Notes under the pieces: generated by a model | Told to the model about the DNA's origin: nothing | Seen by the model: the letters and a program-made list of their open reading frames with translations, nothing else | Databases searched by the model: none | Shown: positions 52,673-61,604 of the stretch, piece after piece | Position numbering within the stretch: position 1 is the first letter of the stretch | How the letters are laid out: each line of letters starts with the position of its first letter | Position numbers and translations under genes: made by a program | Assembly (NCBI GenBank): GCA_964449325.1 | Contig: CAYUYJ010000006.1 | Location: forward strand, 1-64,000 | Source: RGIG3002 sp964449325 | GTDB taxonomy: Bacteria; Bacillota; Clostridia; Lachnospirales; Lachnospiraceae | DNA length: 64,000 nucleotides | Reading direction: 5' to 3'

Positions 52673-53077
52673 ATGGCAGATGACAGAAATTTTTTATTAA
52701 GAATTATTACACCGGAGCGAGTGTTTTTTGAAGAAGAAGCCAGTATGGTAGAATTCAATACAACGGAGGGGGAAATCGGTGTTTATAAAAACCACGTTCC
52801 CACAACCGTGATTGTGAAACCGGGGATTCTTACGATTACACAGGATGACGGAGTAAAGGAAGCGGCGTTGCACGCAGGTTTTGCCCAGATTTTGCAGGAT
52901 GAAATCACGATTCTGGCGGAGATTATCGAATGGCCGGATGAAATTGATGAAGCAAGAGCACAAGCGGCAAAGGAAAGAGCAGAGGAACGAATTAAAAACC
53001 ATGCTCCGGAAACGGATGTAGCACGAGCAGAGGTTTCTTTGCAACGTGCAATTACGCGTATACAAGTGCTGAAATAA
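52673..53077 (+). CDS. atpC: ATP synthase F1 subunit epsilon
   Basis: This 134-residue protein has the N-terminal beta sandwich (RIITPERVFFEEEASMVEFN, then GVYKNHVPTTV) and a two-helix C-terminal domain rich in Ala, Arg and Glu that can inhibit hydrolysis. It lies 11 bp after atpD and ends the operon, with a terminator directly after. Confidence 0.95.
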   Translation: MADDRNFLLRIITPERVFFEEEASMVEFNTTEGEIGVYKNHVPTTVIVKPGILTITQDDGVKEAALHAGFAQILQDEITILAEIIEWPDEIDEARAQAAKERAEERIKNHAPETDVARAEVSLQRAITRIQVLK

Positions 53078-53080
53078 AAG

Positions 53081-53108
53081 AAAAGCAGTCTGGAAACAGG
53101 CTGCTTTT
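53081..53108 (+). terminator. ATP synthase operon terminator
   Basis: AAAAGCAGTC and GGCTGCTTTT form a 10-bp stem with one G-U pair and an 8-nt loop, followed by T. Confidence 0.8.
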
Positions 53109-53169
53109 TGTAAACCATCGAAAAGAATTGTGCATATGATAATCATAAAACAGGAAAGAACGGAATAGT

Positions 53170-53556
53170 ATGGATAATCATAGAATTCTTCCTTTTTACA
53201 TGACCTATCCTCTTCCGATGTATTATCAGGAGGAAGATAAGGCACAGAGGGATTTGGAGTATTTACAGCAGATGTATCCGGCAGAGGCGAAGAGGATTCA
53301 GAGAAGAATTGCCTCTCTTTTGGATAAAATGGATTACGACGGAAGTATGATATATGATGAGTATCCTGACAAAATGAGACTATACAGTCTGGCACAGGAT
53401 ATCTTAAATCAGATAAAGCATGAGAACGGCGAAGAAGATATGCAGGATATGGATTCTGACAAGTGGGGACAGCTTGGGGAATTGATACAAATTTTGCTGT
53501 TTTATGAAATTTATAAAAGACGTCATAGGAATCGCAGAGGGATTTTAAAATTTTAG
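53170..53556 (+). CDS. Hypothetical protein downstream of the atp operon
   Basis: This 128-residue soluble protein is of no family I can name. It opens with an aromatic and proline-rich segment (ILPFYMTYPLPMYY), continues with helices (QRDLEYLQQMYPAEAKRIQR) and ends in a basic tail (YKRRHRNRRGILKF). A block of acidic residues (EDMQDMDSDK) lies in the middle. AGGAAAG precedes the ATG. It is a single gene with its own hairpin terminator. Confidence 0.65.
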   Translation: MDNHRILPFYMTYPLPMYYQEEDKAQRDLEYLQQMYPAEAKRIQRRIASLLDKMDYDGSMIYDEYPDKMRLYSLAQDILNQIKHENGEEDMQDMDSDKWGQLGELIQILLFYEIYKRRHRNRRGILKF

Positions 53557-53581
53557 TTGTGGTTTTCGGGAAAGAAAAGTA

Positions 53582-53617
53582 AAATATAGTCATAGCAAAA
53601 ATGCTATGGCTATATTT
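53582..53617. terminator. Terminator hairpin
   Basis: AAATATAGTCATAGCA and TGCTATGGCTATATTT pair with one G-U around a short loop and end in T-rich sequence. Confidence 0.7.
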
Positions 53618-53618
53618 A

Positions 53619-53647
53619 TTGACGAACACCAAAGTATCGGGTAGAAT
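53619..53647 (+). promoter_or_regulatory. Promoter of the methyltransferase gene
   Basis: TTGACG (53619-53624), a 17-bp spacer and TAGAAT (53642-53647). It starts immediately after the preceding hairpin. Confidence 0.6.
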
Positions 53648-53679
53648 GATATGCCCGGTAGGGAGTGAGGAAACATTTT

Positions 53680-54861
53680 GTGGAACAACTGGAAAAAGTA
53701 TTACATGACGGAATCAATGAAAATTTATATCAGATAATTTTAAGTAATCCCAGAAATGCGGACAAGGCGGAAAAAATTAAAATCCGTCCGGTTCTGGTGA
53801 GGGGTAAACTGGAATTTCAGCAGACGACCTATGTGGGGACAAAGGTGTTTCACGAGAATTTTTCAAAAGAGGCATTAGCAGAGAAGCTTTTGGAGGATTT
53901 TCGGGAAAACTTTAAGCAGGGAGAGCTGGAAAACAAAGAATTCCGGGCTACTGTGCTGGTAAGCAAAAAGGGGAAAATTACTGTAAAGGCGAAAAAGAAC
54001 ATAGGTGATAAGACGCAGAAGAAAATTGATTTATCCCATAATCGGGTGAAAAAATATATTCTGGAGGAAGGAAAGCCGGTTCCGTTTCTGATAGAGCTGG
54101 GAGTACAGACGAAGGATGGCAGGATTGTTAAAGCCAAATATGATAAATTTAAACAGATTAACCGGTATCTTGAATTTATCAGGGATATTTTGCCCATACT
54201 TCCAAAGGACAGGACCGTTAACATTATTGACTTTGGATGTGGGAAATCTTATTTGACCTTTGCCATGTATTATTATTTAAAGGTTTTAAATAAATATGAT
54301 ATTCGTGTTATCGGATTGGATTTAAAGGATGATGTAATAGAGAAATGTAACAAATTGGCGGTAAAGTTTGGATATGACAGTGCTTTGAAATTTATCCGGG
54401 GAGATATCAGTACTTTTGAAGGTGATTATCAACCGGATATGGTAGTAACTTTACATGCCTGTGATACAGCAACGGATTATGCATTGGAAAAGGCGGTTCA
54501 CTGGGGAGCAGGTGTTATTTTGTCCGTGCCTTGCTGTCAGCATGAAATGAATAAGCAGATTTCCTGCAGGGAGTTGGAACCGGTATTGAAATACGGTATT
54601 TTGAAGGAAAGAATGTCAGCACTTCTTACCGATGCGGTTCGGGCGAACCTGTTGGAAGAAATGGGCTATGATACACAGATATTGGAGTTTATAGATATGG
54701 AGCATACACCGAAGAATTTACTGATTCGTGCCGTCAAACGACAGGGAGCGGCGGCAGAAGCGGTAAATTCTTTGAAGCAGAAAAAGGAATCCGGAGTAGA
54801 GAAGCTTTTGGATTTTCTGCATAGCGAACAGACCTTAAATGAGTTATTTAGAAAGGCATAA
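53680..54861 (+). CDS. Class I SAM-dependent methyltransferase (Methyltransf_32-like)
   Basis: This 393-residue protein has an N-terminal domain of about 165 residues that is not recognised. A Rossmann methyltransferase domain follows: IDFGCGKSYLTFAMYYYL (SAM loop), GLDLKDDVIEKCNKLA, VTLHACDTATDYAL and SVPCCQHEMNKQI. The HACDTATD and PCCQHE motifs fit the Methyltransf_32 group, proposed to modify RNA. GTG 53680 is chosen because GTGAGG lies 9 bp upstream; GTG 53665 overlaps that site. It is 8 bp before the next gene and likely co-transcribed. Confidence 0.85.
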   Translation: MEQLEKVLHDGINENLYQIILSNPRNADKAEKIKIRPVLVRGKLEFQQTTYVGTKVFHENFSKEALAEKLLEDFRENFKQGELENKEFRATVLVSKKGKITVKAKKNIGDKTQKKIDLSHNRVKKYILEEGKPVPFLIELGVQTKDGRIVKAKYDKFKQINRYLEFIRDILPILPKDRTVNIIDFGCGKSYLTFAMYYYLKVLNKYDIRVIGLDLKDDVIEKCNKLAVKFGYDSALKFIRGDISTFEGDYQPDMVVTLHACDTATDYALEKAVHWGAGVILSVPCCQHEMNKQISCRELEPVLKYGILKERMSALLTDAVRANLLEEMGYDTQILEFIDMEHTPKNLLIRAVKRQGAAAEAVNSLKQKKESGVEKLLDFLHSEQTLNELFRKA

Positions 54862-54869
54862 AAATCAGA

Positions 54870-57401
54870 ATGAAAAAGTCACTTATTAAAGCCGGTGCTT
54901 TTATCTGTACGTTTCTGGTTTCCATTATGGTTATCAGCCGTGTTATGAATCAGGGAAATACAGACATGACGGCAGAAATGCCTCCTGCTGCGTTTCCGCT
55001 TGTTTATATGAACATAAGCGGTGAGAAAGTAAACTGTCTTCATGGTTATGCACAGGAGATGGAGGGAAACTATCTTAGGGATATGATTACCGTGGTTCCG
55101 GAAGGAAGGACCGTACAGTTTGAAATAGAGAAATATAATGCAGATATTGCAGGCGTTTTTTATGAACTTAGAAGTGTGGATGGTGAAAGACTGATTGAAA
55201 ATGGTGAAGTCACAAACAGGCAGGAAGAAACGGACAGCATTCAGGCTTCCATAACGCTGAAAGATCTGATTGAGCCGAAAACTGAGTACAGTCTGATTTT
55301 GATTCTGGAAACGGAAGCCGGTGAGATCAGGTATTATACAAGAGTGATTCTGGCTGAGGACTATTATGTATTAGAGAAACTTCATTTTGTGAAGGACTTT
55401 CATGAAAGAACCTTTGACAAGGAGGCGGCAGCGGAGCTTACAAAGTATTTGGAATCCAATTCAGAAGGAGATAATACTACTTTTTCAAGGGTCAATATTC
55501 ATTCCAGTTTTGCGCAGATTACATGGGGAGATTTGGATGTTTGCATAGAGACGGTGCCCGACATAAGCATTAAGGAGATTGCGGGTCAGACCGGTTCATT
55601 TACACTGAACTATCTTGTTTCCGTGTCGGAAGGTAAGACGAAAAATTATTATCAGGTGGAAGAGTATTATCGCGTCCGATACACGGCGGATCGTATGTAT
55701 CTGCTTGATTTTGAGCGATTGATGAATCAGATTTTTGATGAAAAGGCTTCGGCCTATACAAATAATAAAATCTCCTTGGGAATCATGGAAGAGGGGGTGC
55801 AGTTTAAAGAGAGCGATGGCGGCAATATTTTTGCTTTTGTAAATGCCAACCGACTTTACAGCTATAATGTGACAGATAATAAAATTGCACTTGTTTACGG
55901 ATTCTATGATAAAAATAACGCAGATGCAAGAACTATGTACCCTCATAATGCCATTCGGATACTGAGTGTGGATGAAACGGGAAATGTACAATTTATTGTT
56001 TATGGTTATATGAATCGGGGACGCCACGAAGGTGGAGTGGGGATTCAGATATGTACGTACAACAGTCAGATGAATACAGTGGAAGAAGAAATCTATATTC
56101 CATATACGAAATCATGGCAGATATTAAAGGCAGATGTTGAACAGCTTTCCTATGTAAGCAAAACCAATCAGTTCTATATGATGCTTGACAGGACGATTTA
56201 CGCAGTGGATTTATCAGCGAAAACGTATGAGCTATTGGCAACCAATCTGTTTGACGGAAGCTATCAGGTTTCCGAAAGCAATGCGAGAATTGCATGGCAG
56301 AACAGCGAAAACAGATATGGGAGTACGGTGCTGAATATCATGGATTTAAATTCAAAAAACAGGATGGAAATCCGGGCAGATTCAGGAGAAGTGATAGCAC
56401 CTCTCGGTTTTATGGGCGAAGACTTGATTTATGGGCTTGCTAAAATGGATGATATCGTAGTGGATGAAACGGGAAGAGTCACTTTTCCTATGTACAAGGT
56501 AGTGATACAGGATGAACAGGGGGAGGTAATACACACTTACGAACACAATAATATTTATGTGGTAGGAAGTGAACTGGAAGAAAATCAGATTTCCTTAACC
56601 AGAGTAAGTAAAGATGAAAACGGAAATTATGTAGAAATATCCGCCGACCAGATTATGAGTACGGAAGTTGCTGAGGTGGGTAATAATTTTGTAGAGATGG
56701 TGATAACGGAAAAGTATGAAAAAATAATGCAGATTGCGGTGAAAAGTAATATTGACACGAAATCTTTGCAGATTTTGACACCGAAGGAAGTTTTGTTTGA
56801 AGGCGGAAGGGAATTGGCATTCCGAAGAGATACAGAGCCCGGTGAGTTTTACTACGTATACGGAAAAGGTGATATAGCCGGTATTTATATGAATCCGGGA
56901 AGTGCAGTAAATATTGCCAATTCCATTTCCGGTGTGGTGGTAAATGATAAAGGTGCATATGTATGGCAAAAAGGAAATCGAAGTACAAAGAATCAGATTA
57001 TGGCAATTACGGGAAGTCAGATAACGGAGGAAAAGAACAGCCTTGCCGTTTGCCTGGACACGATTTTGAAATTTGAAGGTGTTACGAGAAATACAGAATA
57101 TCAATTGAATCAGGGAGAAACAGTAATTGAAATTCTGGAGGACGGACTGCCGGATGCGCAAATTCTTGATTTGACAGGATGCAGTTTAGATGCAATACTA
57201 TATTATGTAAATAAAGATATTCCGGTACTGGCAACGTTGAGTGATGGGAATGCAGTATTGGTAATCGGTTTTAATGAATTGAATATTGTGGTAATGGATC
57301 CTATTACGGGTACGGTGTATAAAAAGGGAATGAATGACTCCAAGGTCTGGTTTGAAGAAAACGGGAATTGCTTTATTACTTATGTGTTGGATGGACAATA
57401 A
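54870..57401 (+). CDS. Large membrane-anchored protein with C39-like C-terminal domain
   Basis: This 843-residue protein has one N-terminal hydrophobic segment (about 5-25) and an extracellular remainder. The middle (about 320-680) is beta-rich and repetitive in a propeller-like way. The C-terminal 110 residues resemble the second half of a peptidase C39-like fold: LDLTGCSLDAILYYVNKDIP, then GNAVLVIGFNELNIVVMDPI. In active C39 enzymes the second block reads GHAVV; here Asn replaces the catalytic His, so catalysis is doubtful. I do not recognise the upstream domains. It precedes the Cache-EAL gene by 12 bp, so a sensory or binding-protein role with that signalling protein is possible. Confidence 0.65.
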   Translation: MKKSLIKAGAFICTFLVSIMVISRVMNQGNTDMTAEMPPAAFPLVYMNISGEKVNCLHGYAQEMEGNYLRDMITVVPEGRTVQFEIEKYNADIAGVFYELRSVDGERLIENGEVTNRQEETDSIQASITLKDLIEPKTEYSLILILETEAGEIRYYTRVILAEDYYVLEKLHFVKDFHERTFDKEAAAELTKYLESNSEGDNTTFSRVNIHSSFAQITWGDLDVCIETVPDISIKEIAGQTGSFTLNYLVSVSEGKTKNYYQVEEYYRVRYTADRMYLLDFERLMNQIFDEKASAYTNNKISLGIMEEGVQFKESDGGNIFAFVNANRLYSYNVTDNKIALVYGFYDKNNADARTMYPHNAIRILSVDETGNVQFIVYGYMNRGRHEGGVGIQICTYNSQMNTVEEEIYIPYTKSWQILKADVEQLSYVSKTNQFYMMLDRTIYAVDLSAKTYELLATNLFDGSYQVSESNARIAWQNSENRYGSTVLNIMDLNSKNRMEIRADSGEVIAPLGFMGEDLIYGLAKMDDIVVDETGRVTFPMYKVVIQDEQGEVIHTYEHNNIYVVGSELEENQISLTRVSKDENGNYVEISADQIMSTEVAEVGNNFVEMVITEKYEKIMQIAVKSNIDTKSLQILTPKEVLFEGGRELAFRRDTEPGEFYYVYGKGDIAGIYMNPGSAVNIANSISGVVVNDKGAYVWQKGNRSTKNQIMAITGSQITEEKNSLAVCLDTILKFEGVTRNTEYQLNQGETVIEILEDGLPDAQILDLTGCSLDAILYYVNKDIPVLATLSDGNAVLVIGFNELNIVVMDPITGTVYKKGMNDSKVWFEENGNCFITYVLDGQ

Positions 57402-57413
57402 AGAGGGTACGTT

Positions 57414-57938
57414 ATGGAACAAAAGAAGAAAAAATCCATATCAAAAATCGGCTATATTACGGCTTTGCTGGCGATAACGATTGGATTATTGACAGTGTAT
57501 TCGGGGACGCTTAGAAATGACCTTCAGGAAGAGGTACAGAACACGCTTCGAGAGGTTTCCAGTCAGAATGTTCTTATTATACAGAAAGAAATAGAGGGCG
57601 ATTTGAATGCACTGATAGAAATTGCAGAGCGCATCGGCGAATCAAAGCAGTCATCGGGAGAGGAGATTGCAGATATGCTTCGTCGCATCATTAATCGTTA
57701 TTCCTTTATCAGAATGGGAGCTTGCAGTACGGATGGCATTGCATATACTACAGATAATTCGGTGATTGACATATCAGACAGGGACTATTTCAAGGAAGCA
57801 ATGAAAGGAGAACAGAGTGTATCAGATCCTTTGACGGGAATTGTGAAGGGGAAGATATTATTGTATTCTGTGTGCCAATTCTGCACGAAGAAGAAGTTAC
57901 AGGATGTGTGTTTGCCAGTTATAGTGTGGACAGCCTGA
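57414..57938 (+). CDS. N-terminal part of a Cache-GGDEF-EAL protein, truncated by frameshift
   Basis: This 174-codon frame encodes a membrane helix (about 11-32) and the first half of an extracellular dCache-like sensor (LIIQKEIEGDLNALIEIAER, then DISDRDYFKEAMKGEQSVSD). It loses homology after LLYSV and stops 22 codons later. The next frame resumes with VPILHEEEVTGCVFASYSVD, the natural continuation. The break is at TCTGTGTGCCA (57867-57877), where an extra TG separates the frames. The two parts were once one gene of about 740 residues. Confidence 0.75.
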   Translation: MEQKKKKSISKIGYITALLAITIGLLTVYSGTLRNDLQEEVQNTLREVSSQNVLIIQKEIEGDLNALIEIAERIGESKQSSGEEIADMLRRIINRYSFIRMGACSTDGIAYTTDNSVIDISDRDYFKEAMKGEQSVSDPLTGIVKGKILLYSVCQFCTKKKLQDVCLPVIVWTA

Positions 57939-59641
57939 AGCAGATACTTTCCGTTTCTTCGTTTGACGGAGAAGGCTATACTTATATTGTGCAGAGTGAT
58001 GGTTCAAAAGTAGTGGATTCGGCACATAAGACAAGCTTTCAGAATATGACCAATATTCTTGTTTCCATGGAACAGGTGGATGAAGGGAATAAAGAAGCGG
58101 CAGAGACACTGCGACAACTTTTGAAAGAAGGAAAAAGCGGAAATATATTTTTTCATAATGAAGTTGATAAATATATGTACTGTACACCGCTAAATATCAG
58201 TGACTGGTATCTGTTGGATATTGTACCGGTAAATGTTATGGAAACCCGTACGAACTATATTATGAGCAGAACCTACATTATCTGCTTTATTCTGATTGTA
58301 GTCTATACGTTGTTTGTTGTCTGGATATATAAAGAAGACTATAAGAAAAAGAAACAGATGCAGGAGCTTTTGTATGTAGACGACCTGACAGGCGGCAATA
58401 CCTATGCGAAATTTAAGGAAGAAGTAGCAAAAAGGCTAAAGTACACTCATGAAAAATGGGCATTTATTATGCTGGATATTGATGACTTCAAATTAATCAA
58501 TGAACTGTTTGGCTATGAGGAAGGTGACAAGGTTATCTGCTATATCTGGAATCTTCTGAAAGGAAGCTGTGAAGATGACGAAAGTGCATCACGCAGGATT
58601 GCAGACAGTTTTACCTTGTTTTGGAATTATGAAAAGAAAGAAGAAATTGAGGAGCGTGTTAAGAAGCTTATTGAAAGAATACAGCATTATTCTGTACGAA
58701 AAGAAACAGAATATATTCTGCAGCCTAATTTCGGAATTTATTATGTTGAGAAAACAAGCGAAGATGTAGAGGATATGCTGAATAGTGCTACACTGGCACA
58801 CAATATAGCCAAAGGCGAAAGAGAGAGCCTTTTCGCAGTTTACAGCAATGAGATTAAGGAAAATATGTTGCAGAAGAAACAGCTTTCCGATCAGATGGAA
58901 TATGCGTACAGGCATCATCATTTTGAAGTCTATTATCAGCCTAAATATGATGCGGTAACAAAAAAGCTGGCAGGTGCGGAAGCGCTGGTGCGTTGGAGAA
59001 AATCGGATGGCAGCATGGTATCCCCCGGGGTGTTTATTCCGCTTGCGGAAGAAACAGGATTTGTTTGTAAGCTGGACAAATATGTTTTCCGGGAGGTCTG
59101 TCTGGCGCAGAAACGTTGGATGGATAAAGGAATACCGATTGTTCCTGTTTCTGTTAATTTGTCCCGTAAACACTTGGATAATCCGGAATTTATCAATGAG
59201 TATAAAGCGATTTTGGAAGAGACGCAGGTGCCTATTGAATGTGTGCAGCTTGAAGTGACAGAAAGTGCCGTGTTTGAAAAGCAGGGTGAGTTTATTAAGC
59301 TGGTGGAGCGATTGCATGAGCTGGGGTTTGTGATTTTAATGGATGACTTCGGAACCGGTTATTCCTCCCTTATGATGTTAAAGCAGATTCCCATTGATGT
59401 AATGAAGCTGGATAAATCCTTCGTGGATGATTACAATGATGTCAGAGGTGAGCAGATTATTCGTTGTGTTATGCAGATGGCACAGAATTTGAATATTGAG
59501 ATTACGGCTGAGGGTGTAGAAACAGAGGAGCAGTATATTTTCTTAAAGGGTATAGGCTGTGACACTATTCAGGGCTATTATTTTGCAAGGCCAATGCCGG
59601 AGCAGGATTACGAACAATGTATGACGAAATGTCAATTGTAG
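57872..59641 (+). CDS. C-terminal part: Cache remainder, degenerate GGDEF, EAL phosphodiesterase
   Basis: This frame continues the upstream fragment. It encodes the rest of the sensor (to about residue 115), a transmembrane helix (about 130-152) and a GGDEF domain (about 170-300). There the signature is replaced by RIADSFTLF, so cyclase activity is unlikely, although FIMLDIDDFKLINELFGY is kept. The EAL domain (about 325-585) is intact: YYQPKYD, EALVRW, NLSRKHLD, ECVQLEVTES, MDDFGTGYSS and EITAEGVE. It should hydrolyse c-di-GMP if made. GTG 57872 is only the first usable codon; no ribosome binding site precedes it, so expression of this half alone is doubtful. Confidence 0.8.
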   Translation: MPILHEEEVTGCVFASYSVDSLKQILSVSSFDGEGYTYIVQSDGSKVVDSAHKTSFQNMTNILVSMEQVDEGNKEAAETLRQLLKEGKSGNIFFHNEVDKYMYCTPLNISDWYLLDIVPVNVMETRTNYIMSRTYIICFILIVVYTLFVVWIYKEDYKKKKQMQELLYVDDLTGGNTYAKFKEEVAKRLKYTHEKWAFIMLDIDDFKLINELFGYEEGDKVICYIWNLLKGSCEDDESASRRIADSFTLFWNYEKKEEIEERVKKLIERIQHYSVRKETEYILQPNFGIYYVEKTSEDVEDMLNSATLAHNIAKGERESLFAVYSNEIKENMLQKKQLSDQMEYAYRHHHFEVYYQPKYDAVTKKLAGAEALVRWRKSDGSMVSPGVFIPLAEETGFVCKLDKYVFREVCLAQKRWMDKGIPIVPVSVNLSRKHLDNPEFINEYKAILEETQVPIECVQLEVTESAVFEKQGEFIKLVERLHELGFVILMDDFGTGYSSLMMLKQIPIDVMKLDKSFVDDYNDVRGEQIIRCVMQMAQNLNIEITAEGVETEEQYIFLKGIGCDTIQGYYFARPMPEQDYEQCMTKCQL

Positions 59642-59690
59642 TGGATGAAGAAGTTACAGTGGGAAGAAAATTGAACGAAATAGAAAAAAG

Positions 59691-59729
59691 AAAAGGTATC
59701 CCAAGGAAGCAAAACGAAGGATACCTTTT
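59691..59729. terminator. Bidirectional terminator
   Basis: AAAAGGTATCC and GGATACCTTTT form an 11-bp perfect stem with a 17-nt loop and flanking A and T tracts. It lies between the EAL gene and convergent queT. Confidence 0.8.
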
Positions 59730-59761
59730 TGATTATAAAAACATCTATAAAAGCCAATATA

Positions 59762-60286
59762 TTATTTTTTAAACAGTCTGCCTGCGTATGGCTTAAGTGC
59801 AAACAAAAGAATCATACCGAGTACGCCACAGGAAATTACTTCACCGATACCGACCGTGAGCATAAAGTAAGGAATGGAGCCTTCAAACTTATATACATAT
59901 GCAAGCACAAACGGGACGATAATCGTGTTGGCAATAATGGGAGGTAAGGGTGCAAGCCATTTCTGTTTACGTAAGGCATATGTTCCGCAAGCACCGATTA
60001 AGGTGGCGAGACTGCCGAATAAAACGTCAAGAGGCATGCAGCCTGTTAAGATGTTGCTGAGCAGACAACCCACGAATAACCCGGGGATAGCTGCCGGAGT
60101 GAAAAAAGGCAGAATCGTAAGTGCCTCTGAAAAACGGACTTGAATAGCATAATTTGCAAGTCCAAAGGCGTTGGCTATAAAAGTAAGCACAACGTAGATT
60201 GCGGCAATCATTGCTGCCTGCGCAAGAAAAAGCGCATAAGAGGGGACGATTCTTGCAGGAACCGTCTGATTGTTTTGATTTTTCAT
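59762..60286 (-). CDS. queT: QueT family ECF transporter S-component (queuosine precursor uptake)
   Basis: This 174-residue protein has about five transmembrane helices. QueT landmarks are AAIYVVLTFIANAFGLANYA, IQVRFSEALTILPFFTPAAI, and GLFVGCLLSNILTGCMPLDV. The S-component binds a queuosine precursor such as preQ1 and works with a shared ECF energising module encoded elsewhere. AAGGAGAAAAG precedes the ATG. A preQ1-type riboswitch in the leader supports the assignment. Confidence 0.93.
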   Translation of the reverse strand: MKNQNNQTVPARIVPSYALFLAQAAMIAAIYVVLTFIANAFGLANYAIQVRFSEALTILPFFTPAAIPGLFVGCLLSNILTGCMPLDVLFGSLATLIGACGTYALRKQKWLAPLPPIIANTIIVPFVLAYVYKFEGSIPYFMLTVGIGEVISCGVLGMILLFALKPYAGRLFKK

Positions 60287-60294
60287 TTTCTTTT

Positions 60295-60339
60295 CTCCTT
60301 TAGTTTTGTTTTACGAGTGGAAGGTCTCGAACACTCGGT
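60295..60339 (-). promoter_or_regulatory. PreQ1-I-type riboswitch controlling queT
   Basis: Read on the minus strand, CGAGTG pairs with CACTCG around the loop TTCGAGACCTTC, followed by the A-rich tail TAAAACAAAACTAAAGG. This is the preQ1-I layout: a short P1, loop starting UUC-AG, and an A-rich tail that folds back. The loop segment CCTT can pair with AAGG of the ribosome binding site, implying translational repression by preQ1. The gene it controls is a queuosine-precursor transporter. Confidence 0.78.
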
Positions 60340-60350
60340 TATATTAGTAA

Positions 60351-60384
60351 AAAACAGGCTGGCTATTCCAGCTCGCCTGTTTTA
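60351..60384 (-). terminator. prs terminator overlapping the stop codon
   Basis: On the minus strand, AAACAG and GCTGG pair with CCAGC and CTGTTT, with a 4-nt bulge, and T6 follows. The prs stop codon TAG lies in the loop (AATAG), so the terminator starts inside the coding sequence. Confidence 0.75.
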
Positions 60385-61550
60385 TACTTCGCAACAATTC
60401 TCTGAATACGCTCATTTGGATTCAGTAAATCACTAATGGACGAATCATGATTCAAAGTATCAATGATATATGCAATATACTTACTCATATCACAGTTGAT
60501 ATACCAGTCACGATTCAATAAGTCCGGTGTCTGGTATATTAAGTTGGTTGTAAGAACCTTGTCAATTAAGCCTTCTTCATAGGCTTTGTCAAATTTATCC
60601 AATCCGTTTGTAAATAAACCGAAGGTAGCAAAGACGAAGATTTTGTTTGCCTTGCGTTCCTTTAAAGCGGCGGCAACTTCCAACACGCTTTCACCGGAGG
60701 AAATCATATCATCAATGATAATCATATCCTTACCTTCTACGCTTGTCCCAAGAAATTCGTGAGCAACGATAGGGTTACGTCCGTTTACGATTTTTGTATA
60801 ATCTCTTCTCTTGTAGAACATACCCATATCCAGACCAAGTACGTTTGCGATGTAAATTGCACGGCTCATGCCGCCCTCATCCGGGCTGATAACCATCATA
60901 TGATCAGAATCAATCTGAAGTCCCTTTACGTTGCGTAATAAGCCTTTGATGAACTGATAAGCAGGCTGTACGGTTTCAAAACCATGAAGCGGAATCGCAT
61001 TCTGGACTCTCGGGTCATGCGCGTCAAAGGTAATAATGTTGTCTACACCCATGTGTACCAGTTCCTGAAGGGCAAGTGCACAGTCTAAAGATTCTCTGGT
61101 TGTTCTCTTATGCTGTCTGCTTTCATAAAGGAAAGGCATAATGACCGTGATACGTCTTGCTTTACCGCCTACAGCCGCGATAATACGTTTTAAATCCTGA
61201 TAGTGGTCATCGGGGGACATATGATTTTCATGTCCGCATAAGGAATAGGTTAAGCTATAATTTGCAACATCAACCAAAAGATAAAGGTCTGTACCACGTA
61301 CGGATTCCAAAATGACACCCTTTGCCTCACCGGAGCCGAAACGGGGTACTTTGGTATTTAAAATGTAAGAATCTCTTTGATAACCGGAAAAAGCGAGGCT
61401 GTCTTTGTGCTCACTTTCTCTTTCTGTTCTCCATTTTACAAGGTAGTAATCTACTTTTTCACCAAGAGATTTGCAGCCCTCTAAAGGAATCATTCCTAAA
61501 GAACCTACCGGAATTGTTTCTAAGTTTCTTTTCTCCTCACGCTTTGCCAT
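60363..61550 (-). CDS. prs: Ribose-phosphate pyrophosphokinase
   Basis: This 395-residue PRPP synthetase makes PRPP from ribose 5-phosphate and ATP. Landmarks are RRITVIMPFLYESRQHKRTT, the metal-binding ITFDAHDPRVQNA, VISPDEGGMSRA, and the PRPP loop IIIDDMISSGES. It is about 80 residues longer than the classic 315-residue enzyme, with an N-terminal extension and insertions. This long form occurs in Lachnospiraceae. The start is ATG 61550 with GAGGG upstream; a nine-residue extension to 61577 has no support. Confidence 0.92.
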   Translation of the reverse strand: MAKREEKRNLETIPVGSLGMIPLEGCKSLGEKVDYYLVKWRTERESEHKDSLAFSGYQRDSYILNTKVPRFGSGEAKGVILESVRGTDLYLLVDVANYSLTYSLCGHENHMSPDDHYQDLKRIIAAVGGKARRITVIMPFLYESRQHKRTTRESLDCALALQELVHMGVDNIITFDAHDPRVQNAIPLHGFETVQPAYQFIKGLLRNVKGLQIDSDHMMVISPDEGGMSRAIYIANVLGLDMGMFYKRRDYTKIVNGRNPIVAHEFLGTSVEGKDMIIIDDMISSGESVLEVAAALKERKANKIFVFATFGLFTNGLDKFDKAYEEGLIDKVLTTNLIYQTPDLLNRDWYINCDMSKYIAYIIDTLNHDSSISDLLNPNERIQRIVAKYKTGELE

Positions 61551-61604
61551 GAAAAGGCCCTCACTTTCTGTTAACAATGAATAATGATGTAGTATCTCTA
61601 TTTG

